Below are positions 1 to 7,760 of a stretch of 64,000 nucleotides of DNA, piece after piece (within the stretch, counting starts at the first letter, position 1; every line of letters starts with the position of its first letter). The DNA lies in assembly GCA_017935345.1 (NCBI GenBank), contig JAGBHU010000053.1, positions 52,022 through 116,021 on the forward strand, written 5' to 3'. This stretch comes from Coprococcus sp. Lineage in GTDB: Bacteria > Bacillota > Clostridia > Lachnospirales > Lachnospiraceae. The position numbers and the translations under genes were made by a program. The notes beneath the pieces are model-generated. The model had not been told where the DNA came from. It did not search any database and saw only the letters and a program-made list of their open reading frames with translations.

Positions 1-394
1 CGTATTTTTCATGTGTGAATTGTCAAAAAAGATGAAAACGCCGGTAACGCTTGATTTTATGTCGGTAAGCAGTTATGGAGACGGAACCAGGTCGTCAGGT
101 ATCGTCAAGCTGAACAAGGACCTGGATGAAACGGTTGAAGGCAAGGATGTAATCATCGTGGAAGATATATTGGATTCGGGAAGAACCCTGTCATATCTTA
201 TTAAACTTTTAGGCGAAAGAAAACCGGCAAGCCTGAAAGTAATAACCCTTCTGGATAAGCCGGAAAGAAGAGTTATTCCTGTTGACCTTTATATGACCGG
301 ATTTGTTGTGCCTGACAGATTTGTAGTAGGTTATGGGCTTGATTGTGCCCAGAAATACAGAAACCTTCCATATATAGGTGTGATTGAGCAATAA
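1..394 (+). CDS. hpt: Hypoxanthine phosphoribosyltransferase, 5' end outside window
   Basis: Purine salvage enzyme that joins hypoxanthine or guanine to PRPP, cytoplasmic. The visible C-terminal ~130 residues contain the PRPP-binding loop VIIVEDILDSGRTL, which is diagnostic for the type I phosphoribosyltransferase family, followed by the VPDRFVVGYGLD segment typical of Hpt. The reading frame is open to the window edge (bases 2-10 encode V-F-F before the first ATG at 11), so the real start lies upstream. It is followed 62 bases later by ftsH, the usual tilS-hpt-ftsH order in Firmicutes, which supports the assignment. Confidence 0.93.
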   Translation, partial: VFFMCELSKKMKTPVTLDFMSVSSYGDGTRSSGIVKLNKDLDETVEGKDVIIVEDILDSGRTLSYLIKLLGERKPASLKVITLLDKPERRVIPVDLYMTGFVVPDRFVVGYGLDCAQKYRNLPYIGVIEQ

Positions 395-456
395 AGCAGA
401 TATTTGGACATTATAAATGATGTCTGAAAATATATACCAGATTTAAGGAGTAAATA

Positions 457-2346
457 ATGAACAAAAAGAAATTCAGAAATGCCATAATCATATATCTGAT
501 TATATTTGTTATAGGTTTCCTTCTTATCAACAAATGGATTAGAAATGAAGCAAATATTACAACAAATTACAGTTATACTGATTTGGCAGAGGATCTTGAT
601 GCAGGAGAAGTATCAGCACTGAATATACAGCAGAATGCTGATGTACCGACTGCTACTGTTGAGGTAATTTATACAAGCGGAAAGCATATCGCCTTTTATG
701 CATCGGATGTAAATGATGTCGTAAAGATTTATAATGAATATCAGGCAAAGATCAGTAAATATAATGCTTCAGCCGCTGAAGGTGAGACGAAAAAGGTTGC
801 GAAATATAACCTTTATGATGTAGAAAAAGCAAGCATGCTCAGTATGTGGCTTCCGTACTTGATCATCATGATTGTATTTGTGATACTGATGATGGTTCTG
901 ATGAGCAGAGCGCAGGGAGGCGGTTCCGGCGGTCAGATGATGAACTTCGGAAAGAGCAGGGCGAAGCGAAATGATGATATGAATAAGAAGGTTACATTTA
1001 AGGATGTAGCCGGTCTTCAGGAAGAAAAAGAGGAATTGGAGGAAATCGTAGAATTTCTGAAAAATCCGGGAAAATTCGTGAAGGTAGGTGCACGTATACC
1101 GAAGGGCGTGCTTTTGGTAGGTCCTCCGGGAACAGGTAAAACACTTATGGCAAAGGCTGTTGCAGGAGAAGCGAATGTACCGTTCTTCAGTATATCGGGT
1201 TCGGATTTCGTTGAGATGTTTGTCGGTGTTGGTGCATCAAGAGTAAGAGATTTGTTTGAAGATGCAAAGAAGAATGCACCTTGTATTATATTTATAGATG
1301 AGATTGATGCCGTGGCAAGACAGAGAGGTACAGGTCTTGGCGGCGGACATGACGAAAGAGAGCAGACCTTGAACCAGCTTCTTGTTGAGATGGACGGATT
1401 TGGCGTAAATGAGGGTATCATCGTGCTTGCCGCAACAAACAGGGTAGATATACTCGACCATGCGATCTTACGTCCTGGTCGTTTTGACAGAAAGGTTGCA
1501 GTAAACAGACCTGATGTGAAGGGCAGAGAAGAAATACTCAAGGTTCATACCAAGAACAAGCCGCTTGCGGAGGATGTAAATATCGGAGAGATTGCAAGAA
1601 CGACGGCAGGATTTGCCGGTGCAGACCTTGAAAACCTGATGAACGAAGCTGCAATTTGTGCTGCAAAGGCTGACAGGGCATATATTGTTAAAGAGGATGT
1701 AGATAAATCCTTTATTAAGGTTGGTATCGGCGGTGAAAAGAAGAGCCGTCTTGTTCCGGAAAGTGAAAGACGTATTACGGCATACCATGAGGCAGGTCAT
1801 GCGATACTGTTCCATCTCCTTCCACATGTAGGTCCTGTATATACCGTATCGATTATACCGACAGGAACCGGTGCAGGCGGATATACGATGCCGCTTCCTG
1901 AAAATGATAATGTCTTTATGACAAAGGGCAAGATGCTTGAGGACATTAAGGTAAGTCTCGGCGGACGTATTGCTGAGGAACTGATACTTGAGGACATCAC
2001 AACAGGAGCCTCTCAGGATATTAAGCAGGCAAGTCAGTATGCCCGTGCAATGGTTACAAAATACGGCATGTCAGATAAGCTGGGCCTTATTAATTATGAG
2101 ACGGACAATCAGGAAGAGGTGTTCCTTGGAAGAGATTTGGGTCATGCAAAGTCATACAGTGAAAAGGTGGCAGCAGCCATTGATAAAGAGGTTAAAAGAA
2201 TTGTTGACGAGTGTTATGCTGATGCAAAAGCCATTATAGAGGCACATGAGGATGTTCTTCACAGATGTGCAAAGCTGCTGCTTGAGAAGGAAAGAATAGA
2301 CAGAGCTGAATTTGAAGCATTATTTGAGGTACAGCCTGAGGTATAA
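457..2346 (+). CDS. ftsH: ATP-dependent zinc metalloprotease FtsH
   Basis: Membrane-anchored AAA+ protease that degrades misfolded and regulatory proteins at the inner face of the membrane. 629 residues, normal family length. Order seen: TM helix near residues 8-27, a short extracytoplasmic domain, a second TM near 127-150, Walker A GPPGTGKT at 222-229, Walker B IIFIDEID, the second-region-of-homology segment [18 protein letters not shown], and the zinc site HEAGH at 444-448. An AAGGAG ribosome binding site lies just before the ATG. It follows hpt at 62 bases, as in many Firmicutes. Confidence 0.97.
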   Translation: MNKKKFRNAIIIYLIIFVIGFLLINKWIRNEANITTNYSYTDLAEDLDAGEVSALNIQQNADVPTATVEVIYTSGKHIAFYASDVNDVVKIYNEYQAKISKYNASAAEGETKKVAKYNLYDVEKASMLSMWLPYLIIMIVFVILMMVLMSRAQGGGSGGQMMNFGKSRAKRNDDMNKKVTFKDVAGLQEEKEELEEIVEFLKNPGKFVKVGARIPKGVLLVGPPGTGKTLMAKAVAGEANVPFFSISGSDFVEMFVGVGASRVRDLFEDAKKNAPCIIFIDEIDAVARQRGTGLGGGHDEREQTLNQLLVEMDGFGVNEGIIVLAATNRVDILDHAILRPGRFDRKVAVNRPDVKGREEILKVHTKNKPLAEDVNIGEIARTTAGFAGADLENLMNEAAICAAKADRAYIVKEDVDKSFIKVGIGGEKKSRLVPESERRITAYHEAGHAILFHLLPHVGPVYTVSIIPTGTGAGGYTMPLPENDNVFMTKGKMLEDIKVSLGGRIAEELILEDITTGASQDIKQASQYARAMVTKYGMSDKLGLINYETDNQEEVFLGRDLGHAKSYSEKVAAAIDKEVKRIVDECYADAKAIIEAHEDVLHRCAKLLLEKERIDRAEFEALFEVQPEV

Positions 2347-2364
2347 TATAAAGGATTGATACGA

Positions 2365-3708
2365 ATGAAAATTGCGAAAAGATTTGTAAATGCCGTAATC
2401 GTATTTATCATGTCAAATATGTATGTATTATTAAGGATTGTGGATATGGTCATGCCGTTTTTGTGTGTGACCATATTTTCGGTTTTCTATATTTTGATTA
2501 TGATAATGCCGTTAACGGGTTTAAAAAATATCCAGACAAACAGTATACGCAGATGTCAGAGAGGCTGCGAGCTGCTATATGCTTTCCTGATTTCTGTATC
2601 ATGCAGTATTGTGCTGCTGTTTTTGATTCTGTTTCACAAGGTAGATGCTGATATCGACGGCATTGGTAACTGGATTGTCTATATATTGACGGCAGTCATA
2701 TTTGAAGCGATATGCTTCTGGGCAGGAATCATAAGAGTGTATATTTCTTCCAGGCAGCTGGCAGTCAAATGGCGGGTAATCGGAATGATCTGTGGATGGA
2801 TACCGATTGTTCATCTGATTGTACTGGGAAAAATTTTGTCGCTGGCTGCTGCAGAGAATCAATTTGAAAATGATAAAATACTGCTGAATGCAGCCAGATG
2901 TAATGAACGGATATGTGCCACCAGATATCCGATATTGCTGGTGCATGGTGTATTCTTCAGAGATTTCAGATATTTGAACTACTGGGGCAGAATTCCGGAA
3001 GAGCTTACGAAAAACGGTGCAAGAGTTTATTATGGCAATCAACAGTCCGCTGCATCCGTAGAAGCATGCGGACATGAACTGGCGGCGAGAATTGTTCAGG
3101 TGTTGCAGGAAACCGGAAGTGAAAAGGTAAATATCATCGCTCATTCAAAAGGCGGGTTGGATAGCAGATATGCCATATCAATGCTGGGGATGGACAAATA
3201 CGTTGCGTCGCTTACGACTGTAAACACCCCTCACAGGGGATGCGCATTTGCGGATTATCTATTGTCCGTTATCCCACAGGGAGTGCAGCAGAGCGTAGCG
3301 GGAACATATAATGCGGCACTTCGCAAGCTGGGTGATTATAATCCTGATTTTATATCGGCAGTAAGAGATTTGACGTATGAAGCATGTGTACGGAGAAACG
3401 AATTGATGCCGGATACACACGGTGTTCCGGTAATCAGTACCGGTTCGTGTCTTGCAAAGCCTTCGGGCGGCAGATTTCCTCTGAATATGACAAACGGCTT
3501 CGTCAAGTGGTTCGATGGTGCCAATGACGGACTGGTGGGAAGTGAGTCTTTTAGATGGGGTGATGAATACATCTATTTGGAGCCTTCGGGTAAACGAGGA
3601 ATTTCCCACGGTGATATGATTGATTTGAATAGAGAAAATATAAAGGGGTTTGATGTCAGAGAGTTTTATGTACAGTTAGTACATAACCTGAAGACAAGAG
3701 GATATTAA
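2365..3708 (+). CDS. Membrane-anchored alpha/beta-hydrolase, lipase-like
   Basis: Predicted lipase or esterase of the alpha/beta-hydrolase fold attached to the membrane. About five hydrophobic helices occupy residues ~8-158, followed by a hydrolase domain beginning PILLVHGVFF (oxyanion-hole HG). The nucleophile elbow is AHSKGG with Ser261; a likely acid is in GANDGLVG and a likely histidine in GISHGD, giving a plausible triad. I chose ATG 2365 rather than the upstream TTG 2356 because the AAAGGA ribosome binding site is nine bases before the ATG but abuts the TTG. It starts 18 bases after ftsH, so it may be co-transcribed. The substrate is unknown. Confidence 0.8.
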   Translation: MKIAKRFVNAVIVFIMSNMYVLLRIVDMVMPFLCVTIFSVFYILIMIMPLTGLKNIQTNSIRRCQRGCELLYAFLISVSCSIVLLFLILFHKVDADIDGIGNWIVYILTAVIFEAICFWAGIIRVYISSRQLAVKWRVIGMICGWIPIVHLIVLGKILSLAAAENQFENDKILLNAARCNERICATRYPILLVHGVFFRDFRYLNYWGRIPEELTKNGARVYYGNQQSAASVEACGHELAARIVQVLQETGSEKVNIIAHSKGGLDSRYAISMLGMDKYVASLTTVNTPHRGCAFADYLLSVIPQGVQQSVAGTYNAALRKLGDYNPDFISAVRDLTYEACVRRNELMPDTHGVPVISTGSCLAKPSGGRFPLNMTNGFVKWFDGANDGLVGSESFRWGDEYIYLEPSGKRGISHGDMIDLNRENIKGFDVREFYVQLVHNLKTRGY

Positions 3709-4102
3709 GACAGGTTGAAAAAGTGCTCTGAAAAAGCACGAAAAATGTATAATTTGCACAAAAAATATGAAAAAAACTCTTTTTTTAAGAATTTAAAAGT
3801 AAAAATGCACAATTAATTTTTAAAAATAAAAAAATGTTTAGGCAGACTTTTTTGCAAATTGAACTATAATAATACTTGTAACCCCCCAATACATTATATA
3901 GTTTTTGCTACACCCCATAAGTAACAAAAATACCTTCTCCGAAGGAGCTGACAGAACGAAGGTCAGCTCCTTTTTTCGTGTGCCCTGCCTCCTGATGAAG
4001 CTGTCGTTGGCAGTTTCTGTATGCCTTTTTAAAAAAGTTGTTGTTTAATGCATGTAAAAGTATTAAAATTAAGTGAGCTGAGGAAAGGGAGATTATTGTA
4101 AT
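3709..4102. other. Intergenic region, A/T-rich, with possible short transcript
   Basis: 394 bases without a gene between the lipase and the GH13 gene. The first half is very A/T-rich with long A runs. A TATAAT box at 3865-3870 lies about 75 bases before the strong intrinsic terminator at 3944-3976, so a short untranslated RNA of ~100 bases could be made, but no convincing -35 box is seen. The last part carries the GH13 leader. Confidence 0.3.
3944..3976 (+). terminator. Intrinsic terminator
   Basis: A perfect 9 bp stem, GGAGCTGAC (3944-3952) with GTCAGCTCC (3962-3970), a 9 base loop and a run of six T (3971-3976). It lies 236 bases after the lipase stop, so it may end either the ftsH-lipase transcript or a separate short RNA. 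Confidence 0.85.
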
Positions 4103-6199
4103 ATGACTGACAAACGCACAAAAGGCGAAAGAATACATGAGTACGTTTATAATGCTAAGCCGGTGCTTAATATAAATGGATTATTTTCTGATGGTAGTGA
4201 ATATTATGTCAATCCACAGGAGCCTGGTGTAAATCAGGAAATCAAGGTCAGATTCAGAACTTCGGTGGATAATGTTGATGCGGTTTATCTTATCTATAAT
4301 GGTGAAAAAATTGCGATGTCTATAGAAAGCTCAAATATTTTGTTTGATTTCTATACTGCCGTTATTCCGGCGGGGCTTTCACTTGTAAGCTACTATTTTG
4401 AAATTCATTCGGGTGCCGTAACATGTTACTACAACAGAATGGGTGTACAGAAGGAAAATAATAATGAATATAATTTTGAGATAACACCGGGATTTTCTGT
4501 GCCTGAATGGGCGCGGGGAGCTGTATTTTATCAGATATTTGTGGACAGATTTTGTAATGGGGATACGACAAATGATGTGCTTGACAATGAATACTACTAT
4601 ATTAACAGTGGTACAAAGCATGTAAAGGAGTGGAATAAGTATCCTGAAAACATGGATGTTGGTTCATTTTATGGCGGTGATTTGCAGGGTGTTATGGATA
4701 AGCTTGACTATTTGCAGGATTTGGGAGTTGACGTTATTTATCTCAATCCGATATTTGTGTCACCTTCTAACCACAAATATGATATACAGGATTATGATTA
4801 TGTAGACCCGCATTTTGGACGTATTGTGGATGACAGCGGGGAATGTCTGCCGGAGGGTGTACAGGAGAATAAACAGTCCAAGCGGTATATCAACAGAGTT
4901 ACAAATAAGAAAAATCTGGACGCCAGTAATGCACTTTTTATAGAGCTGGTGGAGGAAGTACACAAAAGAGGGATGAAGATTATTCTTGACGGTGTATTCA
5001 ACCACTGCGGTTCTTTCAATAAATGGATTGACAGAGAATGTATCTATGAAAATGAGGAGGGCTATGATAAAGGAGCATATGTATCTGCAGACAGCCCGTA
5101 TCATACATTTTTCAAATTCTTTAATCAGGAGGCGTGGCCTTACAATACAACCTATGACGGCTGGTGGGGACTTGATACACTTCCGAAACTGAATTATGAG
5201 GAATCCCCTAAGCTGGTAGAATACATCATGCATATTGCAAAGAAATGGGTATCTCCTCCATACAATGCAGATGGATGGAGACTTGATGTGGCAGCGGATT
5301 TGGGCCATTCAAGTGAGTACAATCACGGCTTTTGGCGTATGTTCCGAAATGCCGTAAAAGAGGCAAATCCAAATGCAATTGTTCTTGCAGAGCATTATGG
5401 TGACCCAAAGGCATGGCTGGCAGGAGACCAGTGGGATACGGTCATGAATTATGATGCATTTATGGAGCCGATTACATGGTTTCTTACAGGAGTGGAGAAG
5501 CATAGCGATGAGTTCCGTGGAGATTTGCTGGGAAATCCCGATACCTTTATGGGAGCGATGAATTATCATATGTCCAGATTCCAGAGACCGTCACTTGAGG
5601 TTGCCATGAATGAGTTGTCAAATCATGACCATTCAAGATTTTTAACGAGAACCAATCGTCGAGTGGGACGTATTCATACACTTGGACCGGAAGCGGCAAA
5701 TGAGGGTATTGATAAAGGGATATTCAGACAGGCAGTCGTGTTCCAGATGACATGGCCGGGAGCACCAACCATATATTATGGTGATGAAGCAGGTGTCTGT
5801 GGCTGGACGGATCCTGATGACCGCAGAACCTATCCGTGGGGACATGAGGATGTGGATTTGATTCATTTCCATAAGGATATTATAAAAATACACAAGTCTT
5901 ATGAAGCTTTGGTAAAGGGCTCTGTTTTATTCCTGTATGGTGCACATAAAACCATATGCTACGGACGATTTACGGATGATGAGGGTGTAGTTGTTATTTT
6001 GAATACGAATTATGAGGACGTAGAGTTAAAGCTTCATGTAAGACGTATCGGTGTTTTCAATCATTCGATTATGAGACGGATACTTCTTTCAAATGAAGGG
6101 GGCTATACGCTTGAAACACAGGAGTATATGGTAGAACATAATGTGCTTACCATTAAAGCACCAAAGATGTCTGCCATGATATTAGTAACACCGATATAA
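4103..6199 (+). CDS. Glycoside hydrolase family 13 (neopullulanase/cyclomaltodextrinase-like)
   Basis: Hydrolyses alpha-1,4 (and perhaps alpha-1,6) bonds in maltodextrins or starch fragments. 698 residues: an N-terminal beta-rich starch-binding type domain (~1-130), then the GH13 barrel beginning WARGAVFYQIFVDRFCNGD. Catalytic residues are visible: nucleophile Asp395 in GWRLDVAAD, acid/base Glu430 in VLAEHYGD and transition-state Asp509 in NHDHSR. No signal peptide is seen, so it is probably cytoplasmic and acts on imported oligosaccharides. Start ATG 4103 follows a GGAAAGGGAG ribosome binding site. It stands alone: a terminator lies upstream and a palindromic repeat directly downstream. Confidence 0.92.
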   Translation: MTDKRTKGERIHEYVYNAKPVLNINGLFSDGSEYYVNPQEPGVNQEIKVRFRTSVDNVDAVYLIYNGEKIAMSIESSNILFDFYTAVIPAGLSLVSYYFEIHSGAVTCYYNRMGVQKENNNEYNFEITPGFSVPEWARGAVFYQIFVDRFCNGDTTNDVLDNEYYYINSGTKHVKEWNKYPENMDVGSFYGGDLQGVMDKLDYLQDLGVDVIYLNPIFVSPSNHKYDIQDYDYVDPHFGRIVDDSGECLPEGVQENKQSKRYINRVTNKKNLDASNALFIELVEEVHKRGMKIILDGVFNHCGSFNKWIDRECIYENEEGYDKGAYVSADSPYHTFFKFFNQEAWPYNTTYDGWWGLDTLPKLNYEESPKLVEYIMHIAKKWVSPPYNADGWRLDVAADLGHSSEYNHGFWRMFRNAVKEANPNAIVLAEHYGDPKAWLAGDQWDTVMNYDAFMEPITWFLTGVEKHSDEFRGDLLGNPDTFMGAMNYHMSRFQRPSLEVAMNELSNHDHSRFLTRTNRRVGRIHTLGPEAANEGIDKGIFRQAVVFQMTWPGAPTIYYGDEAGVCGWTDPDDRRTYPWGHEDVDLIHFHKDIIKIHKSYEALVKGSVLFLYGAHKTICYGRFTDDEGVVVILNTNYEDVELKLHVRRIGVFNHSIMRRILLSNEGGYTLETQEYMVEHNVLTIKAPKMSAMILVTPI

Positions 6200-6204
6200 T
6201 AACG

Positions 6205-6365
6205 ATTCAGCCGTCAGTATGCTGCTGTTACATATATTGTTTGACGAAGCGCTTGCGCTTTGTAAAATACGTAGTGGTACTAAGCTCGCTAAAGCTTGCT
6301 AAGTACCAACGTATTTTAATATTCTTCAAACAATATATATAACAGCAGCATACAGACGGCTGAAT
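6205..6365. repeat. Long palindromic repeat element, copy 1
   Basis: A 161 bp near-palindrome. The left arm starts ATTCAGCCGTCAGTATGCTG (6205 on) and the right arm ends GCATACAGACGGCTGAAT (to 6365). The inner asymmetric core contains AAGCGCTTGCGCTT and an inner stem TAAAATACGT/ACGTATTTTA. A second copy in the same orientation is at 13984-14150. No ORF is inside and there is no terminal T run typical of a terminator. It starts 5 bases after the GH13 stop and ends 30 bases before the histidine kinase. Confidence 0.9.
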
Positions 6366-6395
6366 TGCAATTATGGAGAAATATAGGAGAAGCAC

Positions 6396-7607
6396 ATGTT
6401 ATTTGAAAATAAGAGATTTCGAGAGTTCACATATGTATATGCTGTAGTTTCCGTGCTGTTTCTGGTGGCGACATGGTTTATTTTTGGCGCTTTACAGAAG
6501 AGCATAGATAAGAAATATCTTAGGTTTACTGCTGAGATGATGGCGGAATATGATGACAGTCAGGGAAAAATCACATATTCGGAAAATAATGATGATATTG
6601 ATGCTGCAATGAATGCACTTAGGGATATGGGATATGAAGCAAGTGGAATATATAAGATGTATACGGAGGTTCAGGGAACATTTTTAAGAAACCGATGGAA
6701 AGCGGAATGTGTTGTTTTAGTATTTGCGGTTGTTGTTTATGTATTGACAGTCATCTATGTCAGGAGAACCTTTGGAAGGCTCAGACAGTTGACAAAGGAG
6801 ATGAACCAAAGCCTTGAAACGGGGAATCTGGATTATACTTCTGTTTATGAAGAGGGGGTTATTGGCAGGTTGGATGACGCTTATCATACATTGGTAAATG
6901 CACTGAAACAAAGCAAGGAAAATGAATTGCATGATAAAGAGTTTTTGCGTGATACGTTACAGGATATTTCTCATCAGTTAAAGACGCCGATAGCTTCACT
7001 GACTGTATTTAACGATTTGCTGTTGGACGGCAAGTTAGATACGGAGGAGGAAAAGATAAAGATTCTTGAAGAGAATCACAAGCAGCTTGACAGAATGAAG
7101 CGGCTTGTGCTTTCCATGCTCAAAATGGCACGTCTTGATGCAGACAGTGTACGTTTTGATATGAAAGAGTGCAGGCTGGCAGATACGCTTGAAATGGCTC
7201 TTTCGGGAATTACTCATGAGGTAAAAGAAAGAGGTTACGTGATTCATAATTATTGTAATGAGGATATTATGCTGCTGCATGATGCTGACTGGCTGGCGGA
7301 GGCATTTGGCAATATTCTTGTAAATGCATCAGACCACATGGAGCCGGGCGGAACAATCGATATCAATGTGGAAAGTAATGCTATTTTTACAAGAATATCG
7401 ATTAAGGATAACGGACATGGTATTTCTGAGGAGGAGCTGCTTCATATATTTGAGCGGTTCCATAGAGGAAGCAACAATCCGAATCCAAATAGTGTAGGAA
7501 TCGGTCTAGCCCTTACGAAAGCAATTATAACAGGTCAGAACGGTGATATAACCGTAAGAAGTGAAGAAGGTCAATATACGGAATTTATAATTACATTTTT
7601 TCGATAG
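6396..7607 (+). CDS. Sensor histidine kinase (orphan, before ABC permeases)
   Basis: Membrane sensor kinase, 403 residues. Two TM helices (~15-33 and ~105-125) flank a ~70 residue extracytoplasmic loop, followed by a HAMP-like linker, a HisKA domain with phospho-acceptor His193 in SHQLKTP, and a HATPase domain with the N box NILVNASDH, DNGHGI and VGIGLAL. An AGGAG site precedes the ATG. Kinases next to MacB/FtsX-type permeases usually sit beside a response regulator gene. None is present here: upstream is the palindromic repeat and then GH13. The ABC genes downstream suggest it senses a peptide or envelope stress. Confidence 0.92.
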   Translation: MLFENKRFREFTYVYAVVSVLFLVATWFIFGALQKSIDKKYLRFTAEMMAEYDDSQGKITYSENNDDIDAAMNALRDMGYEASGIYKMYTEVQGTFLRNRWKAECVVLVFAVVVYVLTVIYVRRTFGRLRQLTKEMNQSLETGNLDYTSVYEEGVIGRLDDAYHTLVNALKQSKENELHDKEFLRDTLQDISHQLKTPIASLTVFNDLLLDGKLDTEEEKIKILEENHKQLDRMKRLVLSMLKMARLDADSVRFDMKECRLADTLEMALSGITHEVKERGYVIHNYCNEDIMLLHDADWLAEAFGNILVNASDHMEPGGTIDINVESNAIFTRISIKDNGHGISEEELLHIFERFHRGSNNPNPNSVGIGLALTKAIITGQNGDITVRSEEGQYTEFIITFFR

Positions 7608-7672
7608 AGCTTAGATGTCGTAAGTACAAGATTTCTTTTCATCAGATATGACGTTTATATGACATGGTATTC

Positions 7673-7734
7673 TTACAAAACTGTAAGAATATGGTTCACA
7701 TTATTGTAAGATTGAGGTTTTAATATATATAACA
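7673..7734 (+). promoter_or_regulatory. Operator/promoter of first ABC permease
   Basis: A perfect inverted repeat CTTACA-AAAC-TGTAAG (7673-7688) is followed exactly 23 bases later by a second TGTAAG (7706-7711), then a -10-like TATATA/TATAAC around 7727-7734, with TTGTAA acting as a -35-like box. The same layout occurs before the second permease (10437-10480). Direct repeats overlapping a -35 fit an OmpR-type response regulator activator site (inference). Confidence 0.65.
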
Positions 7735-7760
7735 GATTAAAACAAAGGTGGGCTGGCAGT

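Noticed and set aside
1017..1541. 174-codon antisense frame inside ftsH
   Set aside because: Fully within the conserved AAA domain of ftsH; low-complexity composition typical of a shadow frame.
6205..6365. Palindrome as a simple terminator of the GH13 gene
   Set aside because: Too long, a conserved asymmetric core, no T run, and a second copy elsewhere.
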